DNA of 64,000 bases from NCBI RefSeq assembly GCF_949628215.1, contig NC_134281.1, positions 14,208,501 through 14,272,500 on the forward strand. Direction: 5' to 3'. Numbering within the stretch: the stretch's first letter is position 1; every line of letters starts with the position of its first letter. This DNA comes from Phalacrocorax aristotelis. Its lineage: Eukaryota; Chordata; Aves; Suliformes; Phalacrocoracidae. The notes under the pieces were generated by a model. That model worked only from the letters and a program-made list of their open reading frames with translations, did not search any database and was not told the origin of the DNA. This document shows, piece by piece, positions 18,131 to 31,289 of the stretch. Both the position numbers and the translations under genes were made by a program.

Positions 18131-21100
18131 AAACCGCTGCGGGGCCTGAAAAGGCGCAAAAACCAATTATAACAAATAATCCGGGACGCTCAGGACATCC
18201 ACGTGCTTTTAAGTGTCTTCTCCAGCCGCCGCATAAAGCGTGTTTTGTGTTTTCTGCTCCTTGTTAGCCAAAGCTGGCTCTTGCCAGGGCTCTGACAGCG
18301 GCGGCTTCCAGCGGCCAAATGCGTAAAGCCTGGCGGCAGCACCGGCCATGAGGTGGCACCGGAGAAGGGCAGTCAGCGGGCTGGTGCTGGGATTTAGCAC
18401 CAGAGTGGAGTTACGGTGCCTGTGATAACCCAGCTGAATAAAGGAGCTACAAATTGGGACAGTTTGTCTTGCTGGCATGTGGACTGCTGCTGTTCCGTAA
18501 GGCAAGGTTTTACACAAGTGGATTTTAAGCTGAATCCAAATCTGCTAAAAAACACCGATAATGGACAGCTAAATGATGCCAGAGTAGAAGTGCGGCAGGC
18601 AGCTGAGGCATGGTAATAACTTGCCCTGAACTAACTTAGGCGAAGAGAGCTGGAGAAAGGAAAATGTTAGTGGTTTAACACATGACTAGGGAAGAGGTGA
18701 TTGACACTTTATTCCCAAACATCTAAAGCAGATAAAAGGGAAGAACGGATGTTGTCTGCCACGATTGCCGGAGCAGGGCTTTTGCCTGTGAGCCCTATGG
18801 GACAACAGGCTTTTCATGTTTGCATAATGTGATCCAGGACTCGACCTTTCTTTAAAATCTTAATATGAGTCACAGAGATAATTCTTTGAATTAGCCTGAG
18901 ATTGCCAAGTATAGGAAGGGGATTTCCTAAATGTTGTGAGCTTGGATCTGGAGTCAAATAGCCCCTTGGCAAAGGCTAAATAAAATGAGATGTCTCCTGC
19001 TGTGCTATGTTCAACACAGCATCACCTCCTAACTGGCCTTCCCTTTCTTCCCTCGCTGCCTTCCTCCTTCCACCCCAGTTCCTATAATGGAAATTTTCTT
19101 GGAAAATTACTTCAATTCTCCTTTGATTTATTTAGGCACCAGACCTGTAAATTTGGCAGCTGGCCCTGCTAGCATATCCTAGCATAAGTGGGTATTTTGT
19201 CACCATGTTTTGGGTGACAGCGGGGCTATCTTCCAGCAGCACAGCAAGAGATGCTCACGGGAATGGGTGTTCAGCTCATTAGCCTTGTGCTACCAGCTAG
19301 GGAAATGTTCCAGGTTCCTCTGCTCTCCAGGAAAAGCATGTTTATCTTGGCCCTCTTCTCCAAAGAGCCAGGATTTGGGGCCCCAGAACTGGGTAGGCAG
19401 GTTCAGGGAGAAACAACTGCAAAACATGGAGGGCTGAGCGAAACAGCTGGCTCTAATTTAAGGCTGGCCAGCAGTGCTGCATCTGGGGACTCCCTCCAGT
19501 TGTCCGAGCTAGTTTTGCTGTGGAAAGTTCCTCTACTAGGAGCAGTTGTCACTGTTCTTCCTTCAACCCCAGCCCCCATGTCACAGGGGATAAATGAACA
19601 CCAGGCTGCATCTTTAATAACACATGTGGCTCCAGCCTTTATTTCCCCTCTCTCCCTCAGGGCAATTTCTCCTGGCAAAGGGAGAGAATGAAAGAAATGC
19701 ACATTCCCCTTGTATTTGGAGATAATTGGGCTTCAATCATTATATCCCCGGCCAAAGTTTCCTCTCTGATGGGTTCAGCTGAAAGCCTGGATCTGAGCTT
19801 GCTGGCAAATGCAAAAGTTTCAACATCTGACCCATCCCAGACCCTAGCGAGCTCTGAATCAGGCTGTTATATGCTAACCCCATGGTCAGATCCATTTCTG
19901 ATTATGATAATTGAGTCACGCCAAGCCTGTGCAGTGTCTGTTCCAAGACTTCAGCCCAACCATGTAAGATAAATTTATCTTTGGGTTGAAAAGCTGCTGC
20001 ATTTAGGCTTGCTTCAAGGATGAGTTTGGCGCTGCAGGCCCCTCTCGCTGCTGCCCTGCATGTTGTGTAGACCTTTAAGCTTGCACTGAGCAGTGCCAGG
20101 CTGTTGTTACTTCATGCATGGGTTCAGTTAACAGCTGGCAGTGGGCTCCGGGCTGGCTGTGTTGGATATGGTGGCTGGGATAGCTCACAGATAGCTTGCA
20201 GGCCATGTTTGAGCAGGGAGAGGCTGCTTTTGCAGGCAAGGAGCACTGTGAGCCCCCTGCCTCCTAAATGTCCCAGGATGTGGTGCCGGTGTGTGGATCT
20301 GGCCACTCAGAGCCAGCGCCAAGCAGCAGCAAGAGCCAGGACTCCAGAGGTGGTTATTTTTCTTTGTGCATTATTTTCCTTTTTTTAATTCTCCCATTGT
20401 GAAGAATGATCCCCTCCAGCAGTAAAGCCCCAGAGAGCTGCAGGTCAGGAAGCAGCATGAGAGGGGTTACCAGACCCTGCTGCCATCTAGGCACTGGCAT
20501 AATGCCCCAGCTCCTGGTGACATGCTGTCGTCCTCAGAGACACCAAGCAGTAGGAGGGAAACAGCAGGGATGGAGCTGGTGCCAGCCCAGCTGTCTGCCA
20601 GGACTGAAGGACGAGAGTGGTCTAATAAATGCCTCTGGCAGGATAAGCCGTGGACAGAACTGCACCCCAGGAAAAGCCCTATGCTCTTCTGTTTTTACAG
20701 GGCTCACGCCAAACTCAGAGCTGTGTCGTCTGTCAGAGCAATTTGTTCTCGAACGAGGAAAGAAGAAGTTGTTGTTTTCCTGAAGGAGCAGGCTGGCTGT
20801 GACCCCAGTAGCACACTGAAGCCTGTAGCAGCAGGGAATGGGATTTATCCTGGTGTGATCCTTGTACCAGCAGGGACCATAATATAACATGTTGTTCTCT
20901 GAGGAGCCCAGGGTAGGGGCAGGAGATATTAAACAGGGCTGTGCACGCGTAGCAGAAGTCATCCTGGCAACACCTTACCTTGGAGATTAATACAAATCTA
21001 ACAGCGATCTTGAAAAAAATGACAGGCACATGGCTGTCGTGATGACTGAAAAAACTCTGTGCTTCAGATTTTATTGGTGTTTCACTGTTTAATCCTGTCC

Positions 21101-22769
21101 ATGTAAAATCAAGGCAGCCTTCTGCCTGCCAGTGGGAGGCAGAGGGCATTTCTCTCTCTGTATTCAATCCCAAGCCATGAGAGCATACGTACAACTGGGC
21201 TGAGTGATGGCAGAGTTTACTTAGCCTTGCTAAGGCCCTCGAAAAGCAGCTGGGGGGGGAAGCCTTCCAGTTTCATTATTTTTACATCCTCATTTTTCAG
21301 CTAGTCAGCACAACTCACACTGAACCTCTGCCAAGCAAAACACACCGTGGTTCTTGCCTGGGGCTCGCCTGTGATTTCCATGGGAGTGGTGGGCCTGGAG
21401 GGGTGCTGGCTGGGGCTCAGTTCCTGCACTTTGTTCAGCTGCTTTGGGAAAGTGTCCTGCCTGGCACTGTCTGTTCAGAGGCTGCTCCTGAGGGTTTCTT
21501 CAAGTTACTTCAGAAATCTGCAGTAGCGTCCCCTTACAATGTTCACCTTTTTTGAAAATAATTTCTTCCCGGGTTTAAAAGAAATCTGTTTTCCTTCCCA
21601 CATTAGACCATGAGACTCAGAAAAACTAATGGAGAAAACTGTCTGTGCCCAGAAAGTAGAAAAAATAATTGTATGAAGCATTGGGAAGCACACAGGAAAG
21701 CCTGCTGGAGCAAAATGGGAGAGCGTCTGTGAGTCTTGTCAGGGGGCAAGACCACTATGTTACAGGAGTTATTGCAATAGCAAGGAACATGCTGCAGCAA
21801 GGATGATACTTCATCAGTATAAAAAGTACTTTTAATTCTGGTTTTAAAGCTTACTAGAAATGTGACTGAAATAGCCATAGACAGGCACTGGTGGTCTAGT
21901 AATAGAAGAAATCTGCTATGCGTGTGCAGTTAAAATGCAGAGCCAGAGTAAAGAACAGATAATGTTGCCCACTCGAGGAGACCTGCTTTAGCTTGGGTGG
22001 GCCTGGATTTTGTTACAGGATCAGAGCATGTTTCCGATAGAGGCAACAGTGTTAGTTTAACTGTATCAGAAAATTAGGGTGTGATCAGGGCTGCCACTCA
22101 AATACCTCCCACTGCAGACAGGACATGGGTAGAACACCCCTTTGAACCAACCCTAAAGTGGCCTGGGCACATCACACCACAGTTTGAAAATGCTGTTGGC
22201 AGATTGGTGTCTGCAAAGCCAGAGGAGGCATAAGGAGGACAGGGTGCAAACCTCGGTTTGAAAAAACAAATGCTGCCTTGGACAGAGAACCAGGGGAGGG
22301 CAGGGCAGCTGCTGTCCTTCCACTTCCAAAGGAGGAGGCTGGGGGTCCTAGCCATGGGCAGAGGGCAAATGCTGGCTCCTAGAACAGCGGCTGAATCGCA
22401 CCCTTGTGCTGCTGACTGGCTGTGTTCAGCACCTCCTGCCAGGATCTCACCTCTGCCAGCTGCTCATTTGCCCCAGGGCTGCGACCTCCCAGGGCTGACA
22501 GTGGAGGCAACAGCACTATGTTTGGCAGGAAAACATGGGAATAAATGCCGTGAAAGAGCACCCAGAGGAGACCCGCATGCTCCGAGACAGGAGCACCCAT
22601 TTGGCCAGCGCCAAGCTCCAGGTACACTGGGGTCCTGGCTGGTATCTGCAGGCAGGGGTGCTGGAAAGAGGGGTCCTGCAGCAGCCCTGCCCCCTCAGCC
22701 CCGCCTGGGCTGGGAGATGGAGTTCGTTCCTAGCTTTGTGGGGTGGCCAAAAAGCCTTACCAAGCCCCA
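18131..22769. other. RPN1-RAB7A intergenic DNA, proximal part
   Basis: I see no coding exon or known transposon. Two places pair an AP-1/NF-E2-type TGAGTCA with a GATA motif: 18,866-18,872 with AGATAA at 18,876-18,881, and GATAA at 19,906-19,910 with TGAGTCA at 19,912-19,918. These are candidate enhancer motifs only. The remaining open frames are short and unconvincing. Confidence 0.5.
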
Positions 22770-23060
22770 CCGTGCCGTACCGCTCCACTCCGCGGTGCCC
22801 CCCACCCTGCGGTGCCTTGCAGCGTCCCCCACCCGCTCCCTCCCCGCGGTGTCCCCGCGTGTCCACATGCAGCCGCCAGGGGGCGCGCAGGCGCCCAGCA
22901 GCCGGGGAGCGCCGAGGGGGCGGTGCCGGCGCTGGCGCAGTAGCGTAGCACCGCCCCTTGGCGAATAGCGTGCGCTACGTGGGTGGCGTAGGGGGTTACC
23001 CGCCGGCCGGGGGGGGACAGTGGCCCGGCGTGGGGGGAAGCCCAGCCACCCCCTCCTGCC
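22770..23060. promoter_or_regulatory. Orphan CpG island with near-consensus CTCF site
   Basis: About 290 bp of CpG-dense sequence stands alone in the intergenic space, about 5 kb from RPN1 and 8.5 kb from RAB7A. At 22,873-22,886 the plus strand reads CCGCCAGGGGGCGC, fitting 13 of 14 positions of the CTCF core CCASYAGRKGGCRS. GC boxes (GGGGGCGG and CCGCCCC) lie between about 22,916 and 22,960. The position between two divergent genes suggests an insulator or loop anchor, or the promoter of a non-coding transcript. No open frame here looks like a protein. Confidence 0.5.
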
Positions 23061-26000
23061 GCTGCTGCTGGCTTAACCGCCCCATGCACTGCAGCTCTCA
23101 CATAAACAATAACAGTTAATGAAAGGGAGGGCCCGGTTCCCTTCCCGCAGGCTCCCGGCAGGAACCCCAGATGAGGTTGAATCCCCTGGGCAAAAGTCAC
23201 CCAAATCTGGGGGGGGTAACGGAGCATCTTACGGGGATCCGCTGCAGGGATCAGCAGGCTTCACTGCATCATCCCGGTGTCATCGCCGTCCTGTCAATCT
23301 GCCAGGCTCTGGGGTGTTCAGTGCATCTCCTGGGCTTGCTGCAGGAGGTGGTGTTTGTCCCCAGGGTGAAGGACAGGGAGAGGTGGCAGACATCTACCCC
23401 AGGTGAGAGAAAGGCTGTCCAGTAATGCAGTGCCAGGGTGCTGTAGGACCATGATATGAATTAGTGCCCCGTCTCAGATAAGTGGTAATGCATTTTTCCT
23501 TCTGACCCTTTAAGGTCCTGCAAACGTGGTGCCCGGCCCCACCTCAGAACAATAGAGTCCCAGGGCCACGATCCCGTCCACAGTGTCAGTAACGCTCAGT
23601 GAGGAATTGTCACTGGCCACCCTCAGTACAATAACTGAGTCTCCATCTTTGCATGGAATCCTCTTTGCATGCATCTTTTTTCTCAGCTTGTTTTTGGAAA
23701 GGAAAGAGCTTGCGGTGTATTTACCCTGGAAGCCCGTTGTTCATGTAGAGTTTAACCCTGGATTTTAAATCCTCAGTTTTGCAGGACCTGCCACAGACAG
23801 TGGGAAGTTGAGGATCCCACTAACAGCAGTGAGAGGGGGTCATTTGCAGATTGGCAGCTCTTGCTGTGCCTTCTGCTTACTCCAGTAGCTTCGTGTTTGT
23901 GCTGTGCTTGCTGTGAGATAATGCAGATTTCTCACCAGGTTACTAAATTTTGGAATCCGTGGGTGGGGTCTTCCCTGGATGGTCCTCTGCAAAGTACCAG
24001 CTGGCATTTACATTACTCCTGCAAAGGCAGCCCCTGTGCCCCTGCCAGGCTCAGTCAAAACCTCTGACCCAAGCCTTGTTGTTCAGGGACCTCGGGTGTG
24101 CATGTACATGGCAGGCTGCAGTGCCCCCTTCCCCAGAGACAATCCCATGGTGCCGTGCCAGATGGCTGGTGGTGATTCCTTCCCACTGCAGGCTCTTTGA
24201 TGTGTGACCCAAAAAGGGGGAGCATTAACCCTCTGTGAACAGCACTGGTCTTCAGCAGTGAATGCAATCACTCTTTCTTGATAAGGAAAACACTGATGAT
24301 CACAGAAAACTTGAAGGTTAAAAAAATCATTCTTTCTTATTAATTTCTTTACTAGCAGGTCTCAGGCTCCTCACACACAGCTCTCCTACCTGCCTGCTAA
24401 GAAATGCCTGATACAGTGTTTGCATTGTTTTTCCCCAAGGCACAGGTATTGCTCTGCAAACTGATCCACTCCAACAGAAAGGCTGGCAGGCAGTGGGGCA
24501 CGTAGCCCCACACAGATCACCCAGAAAGCAGGCTAAAAGGCATCCTTAGCCTCTGCCCTGTACTCCAGTAGGCCAGCCCTGGCTCTGATGTTGGGGTGGC
24601 CCTGGTGTCTGAAGCAATTTGGCAGAGGGCAGGAGTGCAGATTGCACAGAGCAGTTGTTCCTCAGACTGCTGTTGTGCTGGTGTAGACGGGATAATGCAT
24701 CTTTTGTAGCCTGATTGCTCTCAGGTTGGCCAAGGACTTCACTTGAGGAGACAAACCCAGAGAGATCCTGTTCACCTAAGCAAAGTAAGAAGTGCTGTTT
24801 TCTATTTTCTAGAAATTTAGGCAGGTATATGGAGCCAGCCCTGAGCACTAGAACAGGGTAACTGAAGCTTTAACACCCACCTACAACCATTTCAGTTTTA
24901 GGCGATTGTGCTTTGCTGGGCATACCTTCAATTTGGTGGCTCAGGGATTTGCAAACAGTGAGTCATAACTCCCTGGGGTCAAAAATGCAGCTGCTGGGGC
25001 ACCAAGCATTGAAAAGTGTTGTCCAAGATAAAAGCAAAGCAAACCTCACTGCCCACACACCCTTGTCCTTCAAGGATGAGTATCTTTGTCACCCTCTTTG
25101 AAAGCATGCGCTCAAAATTATACAGGCTTCTCGTGGTTGCCATTGATACAAAATTTTCTTCTTTTAGAGCAGACAAGAGGGGATTGTGAAAACCTGTGAC
25201 TTGAAAGAGTTGAGGCAGATAGATCTGAAGCTAATATGCAGCACCCCATGCTTCCAGAGAGGTGGCTGGCACCTGAGGAGGGAACTGTGCTGTGGGATGT
25301 GTCTGCGTCCTTCCCAAGGAGGGTCCCAGAAATGCTCCCTGGGCCTCTGCAGACAACCCCTTCACATCCAGGATAGTCCTGCAGATCCTGGAAAGCACGG
25401 CTCCTACCCACATAGTGCTGCCTTTGGGACACCTCTTGGCACTGACTCACAGTTAAGGAAGAAGCAACGTGCGAGTCACCTGTCCCATAAAGTGTCCCGC
25501 TCACAGTGGTCACGTGGCACTGAGCTCCTGTCCCATGACATATTCTGGGTACAACAACAGCATGACATGGCCACCTTTGCCACAAAACTGCCTGGTTGCA
25601 GAGCTCACGTGGCTGGTCCACCCCATCACACAACACCCCATGCAGAGAGGAGTGGTGGCATGCAACCATTGAGTCCTGCAGAGCCTTCCAGGCACTGCTA
25701 GCCATTGGCCTGTCCTGCCTGGCCCCATGGCTTTGAGCCCACTAGCATCATGAGCTGGGAGGTCTCAGGGACACCAGGTCTTCACTGTGAAGGCTTCAGA
25801 GCCTGGTAAGTAGCAGCTTGCAGGACCTGCTGCTTTGGTAACACACGGCTCTAACAAGACTTTGATTCTTGAAGAAAGGCCAGTTCTGCAAAGGCCTGTG
25901 CAGTTCCGTGCTGACTGTGTACACCTCTTTCTGTACCTATTTTTAGACCATTCCTACAGTTTAAAAAACCTTTCAGAAATGTCCATGTTTAGAGGGACCC

Positions 26001-29000
26001 AGATCTGACAAAGTGACTCACTCTGGCCTCAGGGAAGTTATGTCACTCCCTGGATCATCTTCTCCACTTGAGTACTGAGAACAATCATAGGAAATTACCC
26101 AGCGTACCTCCAACACAGCTGTAAAAAATTAATTAGCTGATATTTAGCACTGGCTGTAAAAGTGGGAAGGTGGTGGTGGTGTTGCAGAACCTCTGTAGCT
26201 GGGGAGGCCAGCTGGGAGTCCTGCAGGGAACTCAGGTGATGGTTGCTATTTGTGTGACAGCCTCTTGGGAATATGGTCATAAATAGGATGTAGACGCCTC
26301 TCTGCCCCTGAGCCCAAAGTCTGACCATCAAAACACCCCTTTGCCATGTGACACTTGAACTTTCCATGGGCTTTGGCTTCTACCAGTCCAAGATCCAGGT
26401 GCCAAATGGGTTAGCACAAATCTGGGTGCTGCCCATCTTACACTGTGGCCCAGCAGCATGTGTTTTTTTCTCCCTGCCTCTCTTGCCCGGGCCAGTGTAG
26501 GCACTTGTCTAAGGGGATTTCCCCTGTGCCCAGTGTAATGTCCATAACCTCTGTAGAAGGCTGACTCAAAGGCAGAGCAAGGGAGAGATGTGGACCTTCA
26601 CATATCAGGGAGTAAGCTGGCATCTGAGGGAAGGTGCCAGCATTGCCCCCTGTCAGCATCAAAGGGATCACAATGCTCCAGTGGTTTTGTGGCTCTTGCT
26701 ATTGAGCAGGGTGAAGCTGTCAAATAGGTCCAAAACCATTTCTCTTATGTGCTTGTGTCTCCAGTGTCTGGTGTGAGGGGATGTGGCAGAATCTGGCTTT
26801 GCAGCACTGCAGGTCAGCCCCCACCCACTGTGTGGGGCTCAGGCTTCAATGGCTGCATTTAGACCCTTTATCAGTGCTTTGGATTTTTAAGGTGTTCAAC
26901 CTCCAGCAGTTGCATTTTATCAGTTAGTACAGATGCTGGTAATCCCTTGCACTATATGCAATGTCCTCTGCACCTCAGCAGAAACTCAGATTGGAGATCT
27001 TCCATGAGATAATGTGATTGCAGTTGCTTCCTATGGTTGGTATCTGGTGATCAAGTCTTGTCCAGAGCTAGCTTTTTGCTTTCATGTGCTGCTGTATGAC
27101 TTAGAAATCAGCTGAGGATTGCAAAGGTGAAAGCATTAGTAGATTACTGGAGTGGTATTTGTACTGCAGGCAGGGATTAGAGGGCAGGCAAAAGGTTATA
27201 GCTATACTCTTGCCAGTGGAAATACATACATGGTCATGCAATAGCAGAAGATTTCTAAAGAACAAAATGCCAGCAGAAGCAGGGTGAATCTGCTTTAGAC
27301 AAGATAAATCGAAGCTTGGAGTACAAAAGCAAGATATTTTGTGTTTACTTCTTTTTAGTTCCCCTTTTTTATTTTAGTAAGTTAGATCATTATAATGATA
27401 ATTTGAGGAAGCTGGTCTGGAAAGCCAAAGAGACAAGAGGAAAGCATTGCATAGCTAGTTGAGAGGACAGCTTTATGCAGGGATCTCTGGACAGTCAGTT
27501 TTCACCAAGCAGTGCATCCACTGTGGGCTGGTGCTACATCTTTCTGGGCACAGAGGCAAAGAATGGTCCCAGGGCTGCTGTACCCAGTGATAAGGAAGAG
27601 GGACTGCAGGACTCTCAAGAGCTGAGATATCCTGGATAATTATCAGAGGAATGAGCAGGCTCTTTCCAAGCTTTTAATATCACCAATAGACAGAGGTGGA
27701 GTAGCTGTGGATCCATGGGAAGAGGGTGAATGCATTAGGCACTGTGGGGAGTGCCAGACAGTCACAGCTAACGTTGAGGATTTGTATGTACTACAGCTAA
27801 GTGAACATGCTCCCCAGACCTCTCTGGAGGCCCTTCTGAAATCAGCAACCAGCAGTTGTTTTGTATCCCTGCTATTTCAGTTCACTGCGCCATTTTATGG
27901 ACCAAGAAGAGAAAGGGAGGGTCCCTTTATTCCATGGACAAAAGCAAAGAGATGGTGTTAGACATATCATGTTTTGTTGTCTCTAATTGGATCCAGAAGA
28001 TTAGCAAATAGAGATTTGATGTCACAAAGGGAGGAAAATCAAAGCTGGAGACATTCTTATTTCCTGGTTTAGAGGGATGAGTGCAATGAAATAGGTTGAA
28101 TTTTATGCACTGGTAAACATCTTAAGACCTGTCACTATTACCTTAGGGATCTACTCACCTGTGTGAACGTCCCTCAAAGGCAGAGAATGGATTTCTTCAG
28201 AGCAATGTTAGTGATTGGGAACAATTGGCATTGGGTTTCAAATGGATCATTTTTTATGGGTTTTCAGTACATTTTGATATTATCAAATAAGTGGCTGGAT
28301 GAGGAATACAGTTTTCTTCACAGGCTACTGAAACTAAGTGTGCTGGGCTGCTTACTGCACCATACTCTTGTTTCTCCATGTATCTATTCAGGTGAGGAGG
28401 TATATGTGTGTATGTCTGTATGGCCAAGCAATTCGCAAGAGCCATGGCTCGATACTTCCATTTGCCACTTTCCTACCACTGTCTCTACTTTCATTCTGCC
28501 ACTGCGAATGTAGCTCTCATGGGTGTGAAAAGACAGGATAGCAAGGACCTCTCGAGGTCCTCCTGAGTGCCAGGATTTGTATGTTCTTCAAGGCAGTCAG
28601 GATCTTGCCTCATCAGTCTGAGAAAATACTGCATTCCTACAGAGGATCAGAAATTCATCACGAACAACTATTGCATGACACAGCTGTTGGTCATGCCAAG
28701 AAAACTAGCAAGTGACACGGGAACTTGGTGCGAGGTTATCCTCTGCGTCACAAAAGTATGTGCTAGATGGTGCCAGGATCGCTCTGTGGTAGAGGAGGAA
28801 GGAGGAAATTTCACCCACGGTTTTTGATTGCTTTTCATACTGTGTAAAAAGAAAGAAAAATATGAAACTTCTAGGAAAAAGAGCTGAGGAACACCCTGTA
28901 ACTCACCATTCATGTGTGCTCGTAACAGCCCAGCATGTGGGTCTCCTGTTAAAGGAAAGGGACTGGGGTAAGCAAGTGCTCTGCCCCACCAGCTGCTGAT

Positions 29001-30317
29001 GCATCCAGGGTCTACAATCCTGGGGCTGACCTGAGAGGAAACTCCAAAGAAATAATGTGTTTGGGAGGGTGTTCTCTGACATTTCACTAATCAAAGCTTT
29101 TAATCTTTTGTCCAGTATGGGTTTTAACTGGTACCAGGTTCTTCTGCAGCTCATTGCATCTAGTGGGGCACCTTAAAAGCACTAAAACACTAGACGTCAC
29201 AGGCTCCCCTCTCCTGTGAGACGGATTCGTAACAGTGATACAGTCCTGCAGAGAGAGAAATGAAGACACAAAACTGGCAATGAACTTTCCAGCATCATAT
29301 GAGGAGATCCCAGCAGCCCTGGCTTGCATTCGCCTTCTCTTAGTCTGCATTTCCACAACGTAAACCAGTCCAAGGACTCGTGGCCATGTCCTGACTCACC
29401 CACTTCTACCCTTGCATGAGGTGTACCCTGCATGAAGCCAGTTCAGTGCACTAAGCTGGCAGAAAATTTATCCATGCTGCTTTTGTGGTTAGTTATCAGC
29501 AGATTTAGTGCTGAATTGACTCAGGGCAGGGTCAGTCAAGAGCTAGCCCTGGTGCATAGGAGGGGGAGCATGATGGTGAGTACCTGAAGGTGGCCCAGGC
29601 TGGGCTGCCCTTTGGAGCGGAGGTGGTTCCTGCTGCAAGCAGCACATGGGCTTCTCTGGGCAACAGAGACACCAAATTGGGCTCAGGCCCCTACGCCACT
29701 GTTGTCTGACTTTTCTAAAGTAGGACACTCCATGTGCTCTGTGACAGATACTCCTCAGAAGGGATTCGGGCCAGGCCCAACAGATAATGATGGCTTCAAC
29801 AGCACACTTGCCATGCTGTACCACCATTACTCTATTGATCTCAAACTGCTTTGCAAGCATTAATGAATCAAACCTTGCAGCGTCTTTCTGAGGTGAGCAT
29901 TCCCATTTCCAGGTGACACACAAGGAAACTGTTACCCTACAGAGGAGGAAAGCAATTTGCCTAATGATATGTGGCAGATTTGTCTCAGGACAGAAGGAAG
30001 AGCAAAGGTCTTCTGGCTGCCAGTTCTGTGATCTCTCTGCAAATCAGTCCGTCTCTTAGAGTTGGAAGCAGCATGCTGTATACTGCCCAGATGCAATTGT
30101 TTTTAATATAGCTATAACTAACTGTGTTCCTTTTTTATCCCTTTTAATAGCTCTAAAAATACATTTTTTCCCTTGGTTGCTTCAGTTTTTATTTTCGTGA
30201 GTTCACAGGTTAACAAAACCCCCAATGGTCATGTGATTTGGATGAACAGAACGTAACAGTAATTGGTGAATAAGAAAATGAACTTGCTGCCAACACACAG
30301 AGTAGAAAATATGGATG
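23061..30317. other. RPN1-RAB7A intergenic DNA, distal part
   Basis: About 7 kb with no protein family, RNA gene or transposon that I recognise. A perfect 14-bp palindrome, ATCATTATAATGAT, lies at 27,386-27,399. A near-palindrome with 8-bp arms (AGGACCTC, 2-bp spacer, GAGGTCCT) lies at 28,544-28,561. Open frames up to about 195 codons near 25.1-25.7 kb overlap open frames on the opposite strand and carry no domain. Confidence 0.5.
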
Positions 30318-30322
30318 CACCA

Positions 30323-30909
30323 TGTTGTGGTTTAACCCCAGCTAGCAACTCAGTACGACCCAGACGCTCGCTCACTCCCCCGTGGTTGGGATTGGGGAGA
30401 GAATTGGAAGGGTAAATGTGAGAAAACTCAGGGGTTGAGATAAAGATAGTTTAATAGGTAAAGCAAAAGTTGTGTGCACAAGCAAAGCAAGGAATTCATT
30501 CACTCCTTCCCTTCAGCAGGCAGGTGTTCAGCCATCTCCAGGAAAGCAGGGCTCCATCACGCTTAATGGTTACTTGGGAAGACAAATGCCATCACTCTGA
30601 ACATCCCCCCCCTTCCTTCTTCTTCTACCAGTTTTATATGCTAAGCATGACTTCATTTGTTGTGGGATATTGCTTTGGTCAGCTGGGGTCAGCTGTCCCA
30701 GCTGTGTCCCCTCCCAGCTTCTTGTGCACCCCCAGCCCACTCACTGGTGGGGTGAAAGGCAGAAAAGGCCTTGACCTGGTGTAAGCGCTGCTCAGCAGTA
30801 ACTCAAACATACCTGTGTTATCAACACTGTTTCCAGCACAAATCCAGAACATGGCCCCATACTAGCTACTGTGAAGAAAATTAACTCTAACCCAGCCAAA
30901 ACCAGCACA
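30323..30909 (-). mobile_element. Solo LTR of an avian endogenous retrovirus family
   Basis: This 587-bp element matches a solo LTR family I recognise from neoavian genomes. On the minus strand it begins TGTGCTGGTTTTGGCTGGG and ends ACCACAACA, so it has TG...CA termini. It is flanked by a 5-bp target-site duplication, cacca, at 30,318-30,322 and 30,910-30,914. In that orientation it carries TATAAA (plus-strand 30,633-30,638) and, downstream of it, ATTAAA (30,450-30,455), as an LTR promoter and poly(A) signal should. No internal retroviral genes remain, so it arose by recombination between two LTRs. It points away from RAB7A, about 0.6 kb upstream of that promoter. Confidence 0.85.
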
Positions 30910-30914
30910 CACCA

Positions 30915-31289
30915 CCAGGACAGTTATTCTCCCATGTGTTAAGGTGCTGGAGAGTTTACATGGTCCTCTATCACTTGCCTGCATTATTGATCTTGGAACT
31001 GGTTATTACCCGATTAATCAACCTGATGTATCTTAAATTGTCATATTTTACTTTTCTTTTTTTCCTGACAAATGCTGTTGCTACTACCTCACTCCAGGTG
31101 ACAGCTGCAAATAAAAAGATCCCAAAGGACAGATTTGTCCCTTTGTGCCCCATCCTTTATTTTTGAAAGTATGAAGTGGGAAAATTCCACTAGACCTTTC
31201 CTGCTCTCCTCAGAGCTGTGAGGGAAGTGCTGTGGCAGCGCTGCCGTGAAGACACCCTATCGCTCTGCTGCTGTGGGAAGGCACGGGGA
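30915..31289. other. Spacer between LTR and RAB7A CpG island
   Basis: AT-richer unique sequence with no gene, repeat or clear motif; it leads into the CpG island. Confidence 0.5.
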
